From positions 157,170 to 221,169 of the forward strand of contig VXAZ01008129.1 of NCBI GenBank assembly GCA_013399875.1: DNA of 64,000 bases, written 5' to 3'. Both the position numbers and the translations under genes were made by a program. The notes beneath the pieces were generated by a model that worked only from the letters and a program-made list of their open reading frames with translations, ran no database searches and was not told the DNA's origin. This stretch comes from Gymnorhina tibicen (taxonomy: Eukaryota; Chordata; Aves; Passeriformes; Artamidae). Positions 62,881 through 64,000 of this stretch are shown here, piece after piece. Position 1 is the first letter of the stretch. Each line of letters opens with the position of its first letter.

Positions 62881-63345
62881 TTTACTCTGGAGCGTTTCAT
62901 GCTTTTGTTAAATATTCATTACATGAGATGCAGGGTTTTCCTGCAGGCTGCTGCTCAGAGTGAGTTGAAATCCCAGAAAATGCACCGTTTGTGAATCCTT
63001 TATGCTCCGTAAGCCAAGGTGTTCCTCCTCTACTGGAACGTGTCAGGGTCCGGGATGTGTTGCAATCAGTGCGGTGGTGTTCTGCACGTAGGACCGATTG
63101 GGAAGGTTCAAGGCCTGGAGAGTACATCAGCTCCTCCTGCATCTTTGCTCTGCGTGGTGGATGGCCAGGACAGGCAGCAGGCTGTGCGCCGTGCGTGACC
63201 AACTGCTTGTTGAAACAGAGGAGAGTGGCTGAATATGAAGCTGGAGACTGTTTTAGTTTGGTTTTATGTTTTGTGATACATGCTGCCAAGAGCAGGAAAA
63301 AGCATCCTGAAGGGTGCTCGGGGAGGTGGTCGTTTTTGGGTTTTT
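62881..63345. other. CpG-rich, GC-richer segment of unknown nature
   Basis: Between 63001 and 63240 I count ten CpG dinucleotides by eye (for example ctccgt, tccggg, gtgcggt, cacgta, accgatt and gcgccgtgcgtg), against perhaps one or two per equal length elsewhere. GC is also clearly higher. Frames are open on both strands (plus 62991-63392; minus 62897-63397), but neither resembles a family I know, and open frames on both strands are expected where stop trinucleotides are rare. It could be a small CpG island at an alternative promoter or non-coding RNA start, or a younger insertion of an unrecognised element. It is too short for a classical CpG island. Confidence 0.45.
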
Positions 63346-63554
63346 GTGTTTTGTTTTTTCCCTTTTTCAAAAACTGTTTGTTTACAAAATAGGCCAAGGC
63401 TGTGAAATCCAGCTGTGGATTTCCTGTAGCAAACTGATTTCTTTCACTTGGGGTTAGATCCAGCTGAATCTTGCTTTGAGCTGTGAAGAGAGCATAATTG
63501 ATAAACAGTCATTTTGGGTTTTTTACTTTGTATTCTAGTATGATTTGGCTGTTG

Positions 63555-63612
63555 GCACAAAAAACCCCCACCCTAACCCCCCCCCAACAAAAAACCAAAA
63601 CAAAAACCCACC
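63555..63612 (-). repeat. C/A-rich tract with minus-strand G-quadruplex potential
   Basis: C-tracts of 5 (63565-63569), 3 (63571-63573) and 9 (63577-63585) bases are separated by A and TAA. The minus strand can therefore supply four G3 tracts with short loops if the G9 is split. The core ccctaaccc resembles one telomeric unit. CA-rich low complexity follows up to about 63612. Confidence 0.7.
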
Positions 63613-64000
63613 AAGAATTCTGCATCAAATCTGACAGAAAGCACTTCAAGTAAACATAGACTAATAATTTTTAATGTTCTTATTACAAAGCAAAGTTAAA
63701 GCAAAATGTAATCATTGTCTGGTGCCTTATCTGAAGTATTTTGTAATAGTGTCTGAACTTATTGCGCTCTATTACCTAAAGAGAAGCATTTTGAATATCT
63801 AGGATCAATTTTAGTGTATAGGCTACAACAGAAGACAAATACACCCAGGAACTTCTCAAAAAATGTGTCCTCATACCTGCTTTTTTCATGTTCTGTCATT
63901 CACTGGTCTCTTAATTTCATGCTGTTATTTCCTTTATCTGTATATTTGTGCATATCTTTTGGTTTTGTTCTAATGGTAACACAGTGATGTATGCAGCTTT
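63613..64000. other. Unique DNA to the window end
   Basis: AT-rich sequence with no recognised feature. Confidence 0.5.

Noticed and set aside
1..64000. CRISPR array, operon, prophage or other prokaryotic defence or biosynthetic system
   Set aside because: No direct-repeat array with regular spacing, no tightly packed ORFs and no ribosome-binding sites. Avian CR1 and LTR content shows this is bird nuclear DNA.
1..64000. tRNA, rRNA, U6, 7SK or Y RNA genes
   Set aside because: I looked for B-box-like ggttcgaatcc and for the conserved starts of small nuclear RNAs and saw no convincing match on either strand. A covariance-model search would be more sensitive.

Overview
The window looks like non-coding, AT-rich nuclear DNA from a bird. 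The evidence is a set of CR1 LINE fragments with the avian tail signature (oriented tails ending near ATTCTGTGATTCTGTGA, or its reverse complement) plus one solo LTR of a kind familiar from avian (neoavian, especially passerine) ERVL-type elements. Nothing prokaryotic is present: there are no dense ORFs, operons or ribosome-binding sites. I recognise no protein-coding exon, tRNA, rRNA or other structured RNA gene. The open frames are short, mostly lack homology I can recognise, and fit chance expectation in 64 kb of AT-rich DNA. The exceptions are frames inside the CR1 copies, which encode the decayed C-terminal end of the CR1 reverse-transcriptase protein.

Layout. 1-4255: unique AT-rich DNA with a short TA microsatellite. 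4256-4840: two CR1 tail fragments on the minus strand. 4841-14886: unique DNA with T-runs, a 23-bp-period tandem duplication near 8.6 kb and an odd open segment at 12.75-13.12 kb. 14887-15375: old minus-strand CR1. 16494-17045: solo LTR in plus orientation with a TATA box. 18203-18645: plus-strand CR1 tail. 18646-43451: a long stretch with no recognised gene, holding a large TA microsatellite (31.4 kb), an imperfect 56-bp hairpin (31.95 kb), a 20-T run (30.75 kb) and a small inverted-repeat cluster (36.4 kb). 43452-43538 and 45958-46575: minus-strand CR1 fragments. 47.8-49.0 kb: TA-rich microsatellites and a poly-T tract containing the only internal assembly gap. 53980-54640: the best preserved CR1, plus strand, frameshifted and internally shortened. 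62.1-64.0 kb: a C13 tract, a CpG-rich and relatively GC-rich segment, and a C-rich tract that could form a G-quadruplex on the minus strand.

Functionally the window reads as one long intron or intergenic region. By eye, T-runs of 10 or more outnumber A-runs about 14 to 2 on the plus strand, throughout the window. That fits (but does not prove) intronic sequence of a plus-strand gene. I did not find an undescribed biological system. The items most worth checking are the LTR as a regulatory element, the CpG-rich segment near 63.1 kb, and the open segment with an in-frame 18-bp triplication near 12.8 kb.
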